64,000 nucleotides of DNA from Verrucomicrobiia bacterium (lineage in GTDB: Bacteria > Verrucomicrobiota > Verrucomicrobiia > Limisphaerales > JADLHS01), in assembly GCA_023953615.1 (NCBI GenBank), contig JAMLJH010000001.1:2087360-2151359 (forward strand). Reading direction: 5' to 3'. Positions 24,602 through 32,995 of this stretch are shown in pieces. The notes under the pieces are model-generated. The model ran no database searches and was not told where the DNA came from. It saw only the letters and a program-made list of their open reading frames with translations. Position 1 is the first letter of the stretch, and the number at the start of each line of letters is the position of its first letter. The translations under genes were made by a program, and so were the position numbers.

Positions 24602-26029
24602 TTGATTGGCATCCTCACGTCCGCGCGAAAATCCAGCGCGCGCCAGACGTTGCAGGCTTACAAGGCGCAACTTCAGGCGCAGGGCGAAATACTGAGTTTT
24701 GCGGACTTGGGTTATCCGCGCGTGGTGGAATCGAATGATTGCCTGTCCCGGATCGTGGCGGCGGTTGGGCAGATCAAGTCGGCCCGTTTGACTCCCGGGT
24801 TGATCAAGCTGATGGATGTGACTGAGCCGACGAACGTCCAACCCGCTTGGGTCCGATCGGATTTGCCGTTGGCCGACAAGACGACCACCAATCTTTCGTG
24901 GGAAATCGTACGTCAGGAATTGACCGCCGCCGTGGCGCCGCTGGCGGAAATCCGCGCCGCCTTGCAGCATCCACCCACCCGCTTGGTGAGCGACCCCACC
25001 AATTTCAGCGCGCCACCGCAATATCAATTCGTGTCGCAACGCAACGCGGCGCAATGGCTCTCGGCGGAGATCATTTACGCGTTGCGTCAGCAAAATTTGG
25101 AACTGGCAAAAGCCGATTTGCAAGCGCAGTTGCAATTGGTTCACCTGCATGAAGAAGACCCGACCTTGATCAACCAGATGATTCGAGTGGCAATTGCCGG
25201 GCTGGCCGTGGCGGATACTTGGGAAGCTTTGCAATCGCCCGGCTGGGGTGAGGCTGACTTGGCGGCGTGGCAAGCGGGTTGGGAGCAAATCATTCTGTTC
25301 CGTAATTTGGAAATCGGTTTGCTGAGTGAACGATCGTGGGTGGCAGCCATGTTCTCTTACTTTAAGAACTTGAGCGCAAGCGCACAGGTTCAACACATCA
25401 ATAGCGGCTATGGCGCGTTCGGGGCTTCGCTGCGCAAAAATCTGGAATATTACTGGCAGGTGTTTGTGACCACGCCCCTCTGGAAAATGAACTGTGAAGC
25501 CGATGAACTGTTGGCTTTGCGGCATTCTCAAAACAGTATTGAGTCCGTGCGTCGGTTGAGCCATGGCACCAACTGGATAGTCGTAAAACACGAACTCGCT
25601 GGCTATAAAGCTACACTGGAAAAGACACTGGATGAGCCGTATGCGTCCGTCCGCTATTCCCTAAGCGCCTGGCTGATTGTCAACATGGAAAAAGCGGCTT
25701 GGACGGTTGTGCGCAATGAAACCATGCGGCGGCTGGCGGTCGTGGCGATTGCCTTGAAGCGATATGAGTTGCAACACCAGCAGTTCCCGCCGTCCCTTGA
25801 TGCGCTCGTGCCGGATTTTATCGCGCAGCTTCCGCTCGACCCGATGAGCGGCCAACCCCTGGGTTATCGCACCAATCAAACCGGTTACGTTCTGTATTCC
25901 GTGGGCGAAGACGGCGTGGATGATGGCGGGGATTCGCAGCCGTCGCCAGGAGTCATAGCGACGGATATTTGGTCGGGCCGGGATGTCGTGTGGCCCTCTG
26001 TGACCTTGAAAAGGAAATCGGCAGAATAA
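24602..26029 (+). CDS. Large exported protein with GspG-like C-terminal tail; N-terminal frameshift likely
   Basis: An open frame of 475 codons of unknown function. The last ~75 residues read ALVPDFIAQLPLDPMSGQPLGYR, then GYVLYSVGEDGVDDGGD, like the calcium-binding end of type II pseudopilin GspG. The same tail ends the protein at 38880-40778. No signal or anchor lies in this frame. However, ATG 24552 starts another frame encoding MKRPLLLMAIGMIVTML, which stops at 24603-24605; adding one T to the T-run at 24601-24603 would join it to this frame as a clean membrane anchor. The gene is therefore either recently frameshifted, mis-sequenced, or starts at TTG 24602. The middle ~350 residues are helical with no known motif. 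Confidence 0.7.
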   Translation: MIGILTSARKSSARQTLQAYKAQLQAQGEILSFADLGYPRVVESNDCLSRIVAAVGQIKSARLTPGLIKLMDVTEPTNVQPAWVRSDLPLADKTTTNLSWEIVRQELTAAVAPLAEIRAALQHPPTRLVSDPTNFSAPPQYQFVSQRNAAQWLSAEIIYALRQQNLELAKADLQAQLQLVHLHEEDPTLINQMIRVAIAGLAVADTWEALQSPGWGEADLAAWQAGWEQIILFRNLEIGLLSERSWVAAMFSYFKNLSASAQVQHINSGYGAFGASLRKNLEYYWQVFVTTPLWKMNCEADELLALRHSQNSIESVRRLSHGTNWIVVKHELAGYKATLEKTLDEPYASVRYSLSAWLIVNMEKAAWTVVRNETMRRLAVVAIALKRYELQHQQFPPSLDALVPDFIAQLPLDPMSGQPLGYRTNQTGYVLYSVGEDGVDDGGDSQPSPGVIATDIWSGRDVVWPSVTLKRKSAE

Positions 26030-26089
26030 TGAGGCACATCATTCTGACTGTTTTTCCGGAATCATAGCAGGAGCAAACTCACGACTGTA

Positions 26090-26159
26090 GGCAAGGGAAT
26101 GTTCGACAAGGAAATGGGGAAAAGCCGGACTTTATTCTTCTGCCAAACATTCTCTTGCC
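26090..26159. repeat. 70-bp palindrome built from four ~15-bp units
   Basis: Two direct units on the plus strand (GGCAAGGGAATGTTC and GACAAGGAAATGGGG) are followed, after about ten bases, by two units in the opposite direction ending ACATTCTCTTGCC. The outer units pair at 13 of 14 positions, so the RNA could fold into a long hairpin. It lies between two convergent genes (stops at 26029 and 26188) and may act as a terminator for both. A related tandem pair is at 42025-42054. Confidence 0.75.
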
Positions 26160-26187
26160 TTGGATGTTTCCTGCGCGGGTTGTCCGA

Positions 26188-26919
26188 TCAAAATTTTCTG
26201 TTCCAAGCGGCGGACTGATATTTCCGCAACAGTTCGGCGGGGATTTCCGGCGGATGCCGCATGACTTCTGTCGCCGACCACACGTCGGCCAGCGCCTGTT
26301 TCACGGTTGGCGCCGGCAGGTTTAGATTCGTGATGAACTCCCGGTGGGCTCGTCCGTCGCGATAATCAGGTTGTTGCGATGGAAATTTTAGCAGCCGATC
26401 AACCAACGCGAGATCGAACGCGTACAGCATCGTGCCGTGAAACAGGAGAAACCGCTTTCGTCGGCGTTGCGAATTTCCGGAAAATTTCAACGCGCCAATC
26501 GCCAAATCCGTATGACCGCGAACTTGCACCACGCTGCCGTCGGCGCCTGAAGCTCCGATCAATGAGGCCAGTGCCGTCCGGTTGCGTTCCATGACGAATC
26601 GGTTGGTGCTGGTGACATTACGCGTCGGTCCGGTGTCGGCGATTCGGAGGACGAGAGTATAATTAAGACATCCCGGGCCTTGCACCACCGTGCCGCCGCC
26701 GGAGCAACGCCGGAATATTGGAACTCCGAGCGTCGCGCAGGCTTCCGCCCCGACCTCGGTGGCAATTTTATTGGCGTAGCCGACCACCACGAAAGGCGTT
26801 GGTGATTCCCAAAAGCGTAGCGACTCGCCGCCTGATCCCGTTTCCGCTGATTCTAATAACACCTCGTCGAGCGCCAGATTTTCAGCCGGGGTGGGCAGGG
26901 TGAGATCAAGCGACGTCAT
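26188..26919 (-). CDS. Lipoate-protein ligase A family protein
   Basis: A 243-residue ligase-fold protein. NLALDEVLLESAE begins the domain, RRCSGGGTVVQGPGCLNYTL (about residues 70-89) is the lipoate/ATP loop, and K145 in GHTDLAIGALKFSGNSQRR matches the catalytic lysine of LplA and LipM. FLLFHGTMLYAFDL follows as in the family. Such enzymes attach lipoate or octanoate to E2 and H proteins. The short length, without the accessory C-terminal domain of E. coli LplA, means the single-domain LipM/LipL branch is also possible. The gene converges on the palindrome at 26090. Confidence 0.88.
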   Translation of the reverse strand: MTSLDLTLPTPAENLALDEVLLESAETGSGGESLRFWESPTPFVVVGYANKIATEVGAEACATLGVPIFRRCSGGGTVVQGPGCLNYTLVLRIADTGPTRNVTSTNRFVMERNRTALASLIGASGADGSVVQVRGHTDLAIGALKFSGNSQRRRKRFLLFHGTMLYAFDLALVDRLLKFPSQQPDYRDGRAHREFITNLNLPAPTVKQALADVWSATEVMRHPPEIPAELLRKYQSAAWNRKF

Positions 26920-27239
26920 GGAATATATTCACCGTGACGAAGGCGTCGGTGTTCGGATGTTGTTGATGGATTCTAATCGCATTGTCGGCCGCGAGGTAAG
27001 TAACGCAATTCGCGTGTGAAAGGAAGTTTTTCCAAATGCCGCCCGAGTGCAGAACGGCGATTGAAATCGGAGTTCGAAATCCGATTGTCAATTCCGGCGT
27101 GAATTGCGAACCTGAACGCGGGCGGACGGTTGGTTTTCCTGATTAATTTACCGTGTGCGGGCAAAGCCTTCAGTCCGTCCGATTTTCATTTCACTCCACC
27201 GCGCGGCGACGGGTGATTGTGGACGAAAACACATTTATC
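26920..27239. other. Intergenic gap upstream of lipoate ligase and a small gene
   Basis: A 320-bp divergent promoter region. It contains a 22-bp imperfect palindrome at 27065-27086 with 7-bp arms AATCGGA / TCCGATT around TTCGAA. A 61-codon minus-strand frame at 26906-27091 begins inside this palindrome and overlaps the ligase start; it has no ribosome site and I do not call it. Confidence 0.45.
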
Positions 27240-27479
27240 ATGAAGAAGATCAAACTTATCTGGGACTTCCGAGGCCCTTCAGGTCAGAAGACGGCCGAAC
27301 ACCACGAACATCATGTCGAGGAGTTTCTTCAAGCCAAAAACTTAAAAGCCGAGCAAACGGGCGTGGAAACGCTCAACGCGATGCACTCGATTTGCTTCCT
27401 GATTGTGGAGGAAGCCAATCTGGAGCCGATTCGTAACGCGCTGCGGCCGCATCGCGCCACCTGGTACGAACCCAACTGA
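27240..27479 (+). CDS. Small protein, unknown
   Basis: A 79-residue soluble protein of unknown function: KKIKLIWDFRGPSGQKTAEHH, then a helix with several histidines and glutamates, and NAMHSICFLIVEEANLEPIRNALRPH near the end. The pattern of alternating strands and helices suggests a small alpha/beta fold. I choose ATG 27240 because the 29 residues before it are not protein-like. The histidine-rich segment EHHEHHVEEF could bind metal, but that is a guess. The downstream phosphodiesterase starts 127 bp later. Confidence 0.65.
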   Translation: MKKIKLIWDFRGPSGQKTAEHHEHHVEEFLQAKNLKAEQTGVETLNAMHSICFLIVEEANLEPIRNALRPHRATWYEPN

Positions 27480-27606
27480 CGTTATCAAAGCCAGCCCGAG
27501 TTTGTTAGGAGCCGCCTCGCCGCGAACCGCAACCTCGCTGAATTGTTTGGATTCGGGTAAAAAAACCTTGGGTGAATCCTCATTCTCCACCAACAATACG
27601 TTTGCA

Positions 27607-29004
27607 ATGAGCAAAGAACTTCCCGAGAACACTGGTCTCACTTCCTGGCCCATCCGGTTGTTCCTCGTCGTCGCGTTGTGTTTTCCACTGCTTCAAGTCA
27701 AGGCCGCCACGGATCGGGTGGTCGTCCTGATCAGTGTGGACGGTTTGGCTGGTTTCTATCTCGACGATCCGCAGGCTGATATTCCCAACCTCCGCGCGCT
27801 GGCCGCGGGTGGCGCGCGTTCCGCCGCCATGCTGGCTTCCACGCCGACGGTGACCTGGCCGAATCATACCACTCTGGTTACCGGGGTGACCCCGGCTCGT
27901 CACGGCGTCGTGGGTAACAACTACTTTAATCGCAGCACGGGCAAACGCGTTACTTTGATCGCCGATCCCGTGTTCGATAAGGATCAGATCGTGAAGGTGC
28001 CAACAATTTACGATGTAGCCAAGGCGAACGGTTTGGTGACGGCGGCGCTCCGGTGGCCGGCGACTCGGAACGCCAAAACTCTGGACTGGACCATCCCGGA
28101 CATCGGTTCGCCGCAGTTGCGTGAAAAGTATTCCACCCCTTCGCTCTGGGCCGAATGTGAGCGCACCGGACTTTCGGTGAACAAAGCGAAAACTGCGGAT
28201 GGCGAACCCGGCTTCACCGACCGGATGGATGGCACTTTCACCCAGATTTTTAATCGCGTCTTGCGCGAACACCGTCCGCAACTGGCCTTGTTACACCTCT
28301 TGAATGTGGATCACGCGCAGCACCTTTACGGACCGCGCTCGCCGGAAGCTTACGCCGCCATCAAAGGCGCGGATCACTGCGTTGGTCTGGTATGGGAGGA
28401 ATTGAAACGAGACTTTCCAGGGCGCGCCGCGTTGTTCGTGGTTTCTGACCATGGCTTTTCACCCATCGAAAAAATTATTTTGCCAAACGTCATTCTGAAA
28501 AATGAAGCCATCAGCACGCAGACGGGGACGAAGAATCCGGGTGATGTGTTTGCCTTGGCCCAGGGCGGTTCGGCCTTCATCTACATCCGCAATGAAGCCC
28601 GACGTGAAGCACTGGAAACCAAATTGCGCCGCGTCTTTGCGGATACGGAAGGCGTGGCTCGAGTCATCGGCACGGATCAATTTGCCGCCTACGGTGTGGC
28701 TGATCCGCGGCAAGACCCTCACGCGCCGGATTTAATTTTATTCGCGAAGTTGGGTTACGCGTTCGGCAATACGGCGGCAGGCGCGTTGCCGTTTCAGGAT
28801 AAACCGGAACGTCGTGGCACGCACGGTCACGACCCGCACCTGCCCGAACTGCACGCCACGTTCGTCGCGTGGGGCGCGGGCATCAAACCGGGCGTGCAGC
28901 TCGCCGAGATTTCCAATCTTGACGTCGCCCCCACGATCGCTAGCTTGCTCGGCGTGGATTTCCCGGCGGATGGCAAAGTTTTGACCACCGTATTAACCAA
29001 CTGA
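27607..29004 (+). CDS. Exported ENPP-type phosphodiesterase/phosphatase (alkaline phosphatase superfamily)
   Basis: A 465-residue protein with a signal peptide (IRLFLVVALCFPLLQVKAAT). Metal and nucleophile motifs of type I phosphodiesterase/nucleotide pyrophosphatases are clear: VVLISVDGLAGFYLDD with the first metal Asp, TPTVTWPNHTTLVTGVTPARHG with the Thr nucleophile, LLNVDHAQHLYG, and VVSDHGFSPI; the last histidine is in GTHGHDPHLPELHATFVAWG. It probably hydrolyses phosphoesters in the periplasm. A second member of the superfamily follows 27 bp downstream, so they are likely co-transcribed. The substrate is unknown. Confidence 0.92.
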   Translation: MSKELPENTGLTSWPIRLFLVVALCFPLLQVKAATDRVVVLISVDGLAGFYLDDPQADIPNLRALAAGGARSAAMLASTPTVTWPNHTTLVTGVTPARHGVVGNNYFNRSTGKRVTLIADPVFDKDQIVKVPTIYDVAKANGLVTAALRWPATRNAKTLDWTIPDIGSPQLREKYSTPSLWAECERTGLSVNKAKTADGEPGFTDRMDGTFTQIFNRVLREHRPQLALLHLLNVDHAQHLYGPRSPEAYAAIKGADHCVGLVWEELKRDFPGRAALFVVSDHGFSPIEKIILPNVILKNEAISTQTGTKNPGDVFALAQGGSAFIYIRNEARREALETKLRRVFADTEGVARVIGTDQFAAYGVADPRQDPHAPDLILFAKLGYAFGNTAAGALPFQDKPERRGTHGHDPHLPELHATFVAWGAGIKPGVQLAEISNLDVAPTIASLLGVDFPADGKVLTTVLTN

Positions 29005-29031
29005 AAACCAAGCTTAACAACACGAAACAAG

Positions 29032-30162
29032 ATGAACCTGATGCTTCTTCCTTGGCATAAGAACCTGCTGCTGACGACCACCCTGTTGGTGGGGCTGGTG
29101 GCGATCAATCCCGATGCGGCGCCGGCGGCCGGCAAGTTAAAAACCGAGAACGTGATTCTTATCCACACCGACGGTTTGCGTTGGCAGGAAGTCTTCACCG
29201 GTGCCGATCCCGCGCTGCTCCCCAAACCTGACAGTAATCATCCGTTGATCAAAACGTACTGGCGCGATACGCCCGAGGCGCGGCGCGAAGCTTTGCTGCC
29301 TTTCTTTTGGCAGGTGATCGCAAAGGAGGGACAGATCTACGGTAATCAAAACAAAGGCAGCGTCGTGCGGGTGACCAACAACGAGTGGTTTTCGTATCCG
29401 GGACGCAATGAATTCCTGACGGGTTCGGCCGATCCGCGCATCAACAGCAACGCCAAGACGCCCAATCCCAACGTGACCGTGCTGGAATGGTTGCATCAGA
29501 AACCAGCGTTCAATCATGCCGTCGCCGCCTATAGCGCCTGGGATGTCGTCCCGTACATTATCAATCGCGACCGTTGCGGTTTTCCCGTGATGGGCGGCTG
29601 GGAACCGGTACCGGATAAATCCCCGAGTCCGCGCATGGCGCTGCTGAACGAATTGATTCGCGACACCACTCCCGCCAACACGGCGGAAGTGTACGACTCG
29701 TTTATTTTTCAAGCGGCGTTGGAGCATCTGGTCACCAAACAACCGCGCGTGTTGTACGTGGATTTTCTGGAAACGGATCATTGGGCCCACGCCGGTCAAT
29801 ACGGCGCGGTTCTGAACGCCGCCCACAAGTTCGACAGTTACGTGCAGCGCCTCTGGGAGACGGTTCAGGCCTCAGACCATTACCGGAACAAAACAACTTT
29901 GCTCCTGCTCACGGACCATGGCCGCGGGTTGGCGCCGGAAAATTGGAAACACCACGGTCGCAAGATCGAAGGCGCGCAATACATCTGGATGGCTTTCCTC
30001 GGTCCGGACACTCCGGCGCTGGGTGAACGCGCCAATTGCTCGACAATTACGCAAAGCCAGTTGGCGGCGACCTTGGCCGCCTTCCTCGGTGAGGACTACA
30101 ACCAAGCGGTTCCTCAAGCCGCGCCGCCAGTAGCCGAGGCTTTGCCAGCGGTGGGTAAATAA
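29032..30162 (+). CDS. Exported alkaline-phosphatase-superfamily protein
   Basis: A 376-residue protein with a signal peptide (LLLTTTLLVGLVAINPDAAPAAG). Superfamily motifs are VILIHTDGLRWQEVFTGAD, FSYPGRNEFLTGSADPRIN at the nucleophile position, VDFLETDHWAHAGQYGAVL and LLLTDHGRG. The nucleophile region differs from the TPTVTWPNHTTLVTG form of its neighbour, which suggests another substrate. The last 25 residues are rich in Ala and Pro, probably a disordered tail. It may be a sulfatase-like or phosphoester hydrolase; the sequence does not decide. Confidence 0.85.
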   Translation: MNLMLLPWHKNLLLTTTLLVGLVAINPDAAPAAGKLKTENVILIHTDGLRWQEVFTGADPALLPKPDSNHPLIKTYWRDTPEARREALLPFFWQVIAKEGQIYGNQNKGSVVRVTNNEWFSYPGRNEFLTGSADPRINSNAKTPNPNVTVLEWLHQKPAFNHAVAAYSAWDVVPYIINRDRCGFPVMGGWEPVPDKSPSPRMALLNELIRDTTPANTAEVYDSFIFQAALEHLVTKQPRVLYVDFLETDHWAHAGQYGAVLNAAHKFDSYVQRLWETVQASDHYRNKTTLLLLTDHGRGLAPENWKHHGRKIEGAQYIWMAFLGPDTPALGERANCSTITQSQLAATLAAFLGEDYNQAVPQAAPPVAEALPAVGK

Positions 30163-30475
30163 TCTTTCACCCAGCCAACAACCGGACGATGGGCTTGAAC
30201 GCTTGATTCCTAAAATTCCGGGTGTGCTGGGCGGAACGAAACGCCGCGCCGCCGGATTTGATGCGAATCGGCCCGTCGTTATGTTCGGGGTTTGGTGGTA
30301 AGATTAAACTTTCTCAATAACCATTCCAGCAGCGCGCGTTGATCATCAATCGTAGCGCGACGGACTTGGGTCAATAGATGAATCCGATCCGGCGGGGGCA
30401 GATTGGTGTTCTGCAAACCTGAAGCCAGGCTAAATTTAGCTTGAACAATTCATCGCCAGCTACGTCAATTCCGCT
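30163..30475. other. Intergenic gap before a pseudopilin-like gene
   Basis: A 313-bp stretch without a called gene. On the minus strand, 30285-30430 can be read as about 45-50 codons of protein-like sequence (NLPPPDRIHLLTQVRRATID, then LLEWLLRKFNL) ended by TAA, but there is no proper start or ribosome site. This may be a very small gene or the end of a lost one. Confidence 0.4.
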
Positions 30476-31339
30476 GTGAACTCGTTCGTTGCCCAACGAG
30501 AATCTTCGTTTTCCGCCAATCGTCAGGGTTTCACCTTGATCGAGTTGTTGGTGGTCATCGCGATTATTGCCATTCTGGCCGCCTTGCTGTTGCCGGTGCT
30601 TGGAAAGGCCAAGGGTAAAGCCCAAGCCGCCGCTTGCATGGGGAATTTCAAGCAACTCCAGCTTTGTTGGCAGTTATATGTGGACGATAGCAACGATCAT
30701 CTGCCCGCCAATACCGCCTTGAATGAAGACGATATTGGCAATCGCGAGGCGTGGACCTCGGACCCTTTTTCCTGGTTGCAAGGCAATGCCTGGACCGATA
30801 CCACGCCAGAATATCTGCAACGCGGAGTCCTCTACCCTTACAACCGATCGCTCGGTATTTATCGGTGTCCCGCTGATCGCTCCACCGTGCGGGACCTGGG
30901 CGCCATTCCGCGCAACCGCAGTGTTTCAATGAGCATGTATATGAATTTCCGCAATCAGCCGGAAGACCCCGCCTACCGCTTGTGCTGGCATCGTCTGGGG
31001 CAAATCCAACGGCCCGGCCCGAGTCGCGCCGCGGTGTTCATCGAGGAGCATGAGAAAAGCATCCAACAGAGTGCGTTTGGAATCAATGCGCCCAATTCCC
31101 TCACGTTGTTCGGTTATTCGCTCTGGACGTGGATCAGTTTTCCCGCGACGCGCCACGCTGACTCCGGATTGCTCAGTTTCGCCGATGGCCACGTCGAGAA
31201 ATGGGCCTGGCGCGAAGCCAACACCCGACAGATTGCCCAGCGCAATGATTGGATTGTGGCGCAACCGGCGGTTGCCAATACGGACCGCGATCTGAGCCGC
31301 TTTTTCGAGGTGATTCCCGAAACCGTACCGATTCCTTGA
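30476..31339 (+). CDS. Pseudopilin-like protein with H-X9-DG motif
   Basis: A 287-residue protein with the type IV prepilin/pseudopilin leader: [27 protein letters not shown] at about residues 18-44, where cleavage follows the Gly before Phe and Glu sits at +5. The C-terminal part has [17 protein letters not shown], which is exactly the H-X9-DG processing-associated motif common in Verrucomicrobiota and Planctomycetota. The body between is cysteine-poor, with no known enzyme motif. It starts at GTG 30476, placing a short basic leader before the cleavage site. A type II secretion or pilus machinery gene is not seen nearby. Confidence 0.9.
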   Translation: MNSFVAQRESSFSANRQGFTLIELLVVIAIIAILAALLLPVLGKAKGKAQAAACMGNFKQLQLCWQLYVDDSNDHLPANTALNEDDIGNREAWTSDPFSWLQGNAWTDTTPEYLQRGVLYPYNRSLGIYRCPADRSTVRDLGAIPRNRSVSMSMYMNFRNQPEDPAYRLCWHRLGQIQRPGPSRAAVFIEEHEKSIQQSAFGINAPNSLTLFGYSLWTWISFPATRHADSGLLSFADGHVEKWAWREANTRQIAQRNDWIVAQPAVANTDRDLSRFFEVIPETVPIP

Positions 31340-31469
31340 AAGAGGCTCCGCACTTGCGCCCTTACTCAGAAACGTAATTGCAACCCGAACTCACATTTTT
31401 GTTTTCCACTGCTGCCGTGTGCTCTCGGTCAAAGTTGAACGAACTGACCGGGTTCGCGTCGGATAACTT

Positions 31470-32174
31470 GTGAAACACCGCTTGGATCAATCACCGCCAC
31501 CGCCGCCGGACGCGACCGATCAAAAATCGCCGGCGTATGATTCGTCGCCGGCGTTCACGCTCATCGAGCTGCTGGTGGTCATCGCCATCATTGCCATTTT
31601 AGCGAGCCTGTTGTTGCCGGCACTGGCTGCGGCCAAAGCCAAGGCGCGCGATACGCGCTGCATTTCCCAACTGCGCCAATGCGGCATCGCCATGAGTTTA
31701 TATCTGGATGACTTCAACGATCGCTATTTCTGGACTTCCACCAACGTCAGCACCGAGGGGATGGAATGGTTTGTTTGGGCCGGTCGCACGAACAATAATT
31801 TTCACACGGGACAAGACGGCATCTTCAATCGTCTGGATCGTCCGCTCAATCACTACGGTCTGTCCTTTCCGGTGGTGACGTGTCCTTGTGATCAGGGCCG
31901 GGAAGACTCCCAACCGCATACGCTGGCCGAATATGTGGGTAATTCCTACATGTTCAACGCGGTTGGTCTGCCAACGGGTACGGGCGGGCTGAATGCGCTC
32001 AAATCCACCTCGCTACCGTATCCGAGCCGAACCGTTCTGTTCGCCGACAATGTCGTTGCGTTCCCCACCAATCCCACTGGCTGGCACAAGCGTCGCCCCG
32101 CCGGCTTCGTCATGCTTACTGATCTGCATGTCGAACCAGGAACGGCGCTGACAGTGCTCAATCTGGTTTGGTAA
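31470..32174 (+). CDS. Pseudopilin-like protein, variant C-terminus
   Basis: A 234-residue protein with the same prepilin leader ([26 protein letters not shown], about residues 27-52) after a long Pro/Asp-rich leader. The residue before Phe is Ala rather than Gly, which prepilin peptidases usually tolerate. The end reads [20 protein letters not shown], in the place where the H-X9-DG motif would be, but the spacing is wrong and DG is DL. It starts with GTG 31470. It lies 130 bp after the other pseudopilin-like gene and is probably a diverged paralogue. Confidence 0.85.
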   Translation: MKHRLDQSPPPPPDATDQKSPAYDSSPAFTLIELLVVIAIIAILASLLLPALAAAKAKARDTRCISQLRQCGIAMSLYLDDFNDRYFWTSTNVSTEGMEWFVWAGRTNNNFHTGQDGIFNRLDRPLNHYGLSFPVVTCPCDQGREDSQPHTLAEYVGNSYMFNAVGLPTGTGGLNALKSTSLPYPSRTVLFADNVVAFPTNPTGWHKRRPAGFVMLTDLHVEPGTALTVLNLVW

Positions 32175-32221
32175 GCGACCAATCCGCACCTGAGGTTCCG
32201 AGGTTCATTCAATGGTTTTAA

Positions 32222-32237
32222 TTGACTGTTCAGTCAA
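32222..32237. promoter_or_regulatory. Predicted TetR operator at its own promoter
   Basis: Perfect 16-bp palindrome TTGACTGTTCAGTCAA. It overlaps a candidate -35 (TTGACT), with a weak -10 (TATCGT) 16 bp on. The TetR gene begins 65 bp downstream. The site at 32958 matches it at 13 of 16 positions. Confidence 0.75.
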
Positions 32238-32256
32238 CTTGTCTATCGTGAGGCAC

Positions 32257-32280
32257 GTTCGCTCGAACAGTCGAGCGAAC
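32257..32280. promoter_or_regulatory. Inverted repeat in the tetR leader
   Basis: Perfect 9-bp arms (GTTCGCTCG / CGAGCGAAC) around a 6-bp centre, ending 22 bp before the TetR start codon. It could be a second operator or a hairpin in the 5' leader. Confidence 0.55.
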
Positions 32281-32302
32281 GGATTGTTCCGACCCAAAAG
32301 TT

Positions 32303-32905
32303 ATGGGACGCACCAGTGACGCCAAAGAAAAATTGCTCCAAGTCGGTTTCGACCTGATTTGGAACCAAAGCTATGGTGCCGTCAGCGTGGATCAAATTTG
32401 CGAGCAAGCCGGCGTCAACAAAGGCAGCTTTTATCATTACTTCCCCTCCAAAGCCGATTTGGTGGTCGCTGCGTACGAAGAAGATTGGCGCGAAAAGCAG
32501 CCCGAGTTGGACCGGATTTTTTCACCGCAGGTGCCGCCCTTGGAACGGCTGGAACGCTGGTGCGGTTACATTCAAAAACGTCAGAAAATACGGGCGGAAA
32601 AGTATGGTAGCGTTTGTGGCTGTCCATACGGCAGCCTGGGGGCGGAACTCGCCACTCAAGAGGAGAAAATTCGCGCGAAAATTCAGGAACTGGTCGAGCG
32701 TAATCAGCGTTATCTGACCAGCGCCGTTGCCGACGCTCAACGGGATGGCTTGATCGAGGTGGGCGATCCGCGCGTAATGGCGACCCAGATTTATTCCACG
32801 ACTCTCGGCTTTACCCTCCATGCCAAGATTCGTAACAATCTCGACCTGCTGCGCGAATTGGAGCCGGCGATCATGAACTTGATCGGGATTCGCGCCGCCG
32901 TTTGA
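32303..32905 (+). CDS. TetR family transcriptional regulator
   Basis: A 200-residue repressor. The N-terminal helix-turn-helix is typical: AKEKLLQVGFDLIWNQSYGAVSVDQICEQAGVNKGSFYHYFPSKADLVV (residues ~6-54). The C-terminal ligand-binding part (ERLERWCGYIQKRQ, then GCPYGSLGAELATQEEKIR) resembles the TetR_C branch near efflux and stress genes. It lies directly upstream of the RND operon on the same strand, with a palindrome before each. It most likely represses itself and the pump until a ligand binds. ATG 32303 starts just before the first helix. Confidence 0.94.
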   Translation: MGRTSDAKEKLLQVGFDLIWNQSYGAVSVDQICEQAGVNKGSFYHYFPSKADLVVAAYEEDWREKQPELDRIFSPQVPPLERLERWCGYIQKRQKIRAEKYGSVCGCPYGSLGAELATQEEKIRAKIQELVERNQRYLTSAVADAQRDGLIEVGDPRVMATQIYSTTLGFTLHAKIRNNLDLLRELEPAIMNLIGIRAAV

Positions 32906-32957
32906 AATCTCATTCGCATGTTTGCCAAACCGAAGATGCCTGTTGATAAAATTATAT

Positions 32958-32973
32958 TTGACCGGTCAGTTAA
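32958..32973. promoter_or_regulatory. Predicted TetR operator before the RND operon
   Basis: TTGACCGGTCAGTTAA matches the palindrome at 32222 at 13 of 16 positions. It ends 22 bp before the pump start codon, in the place where bound repressor would block transcription. Confidence 0.7.
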
Positions 32974-32995
32974 CCCGCAGCGGTAGAGAAATTAT

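Noticed and set aside
26906..27091. 61-codon minus-strand frame before the lipoate ligase
   Set aside because: It starts inside a palindrome, has no ribosome site and overlaps the ligase start. It could be real only if conserved.
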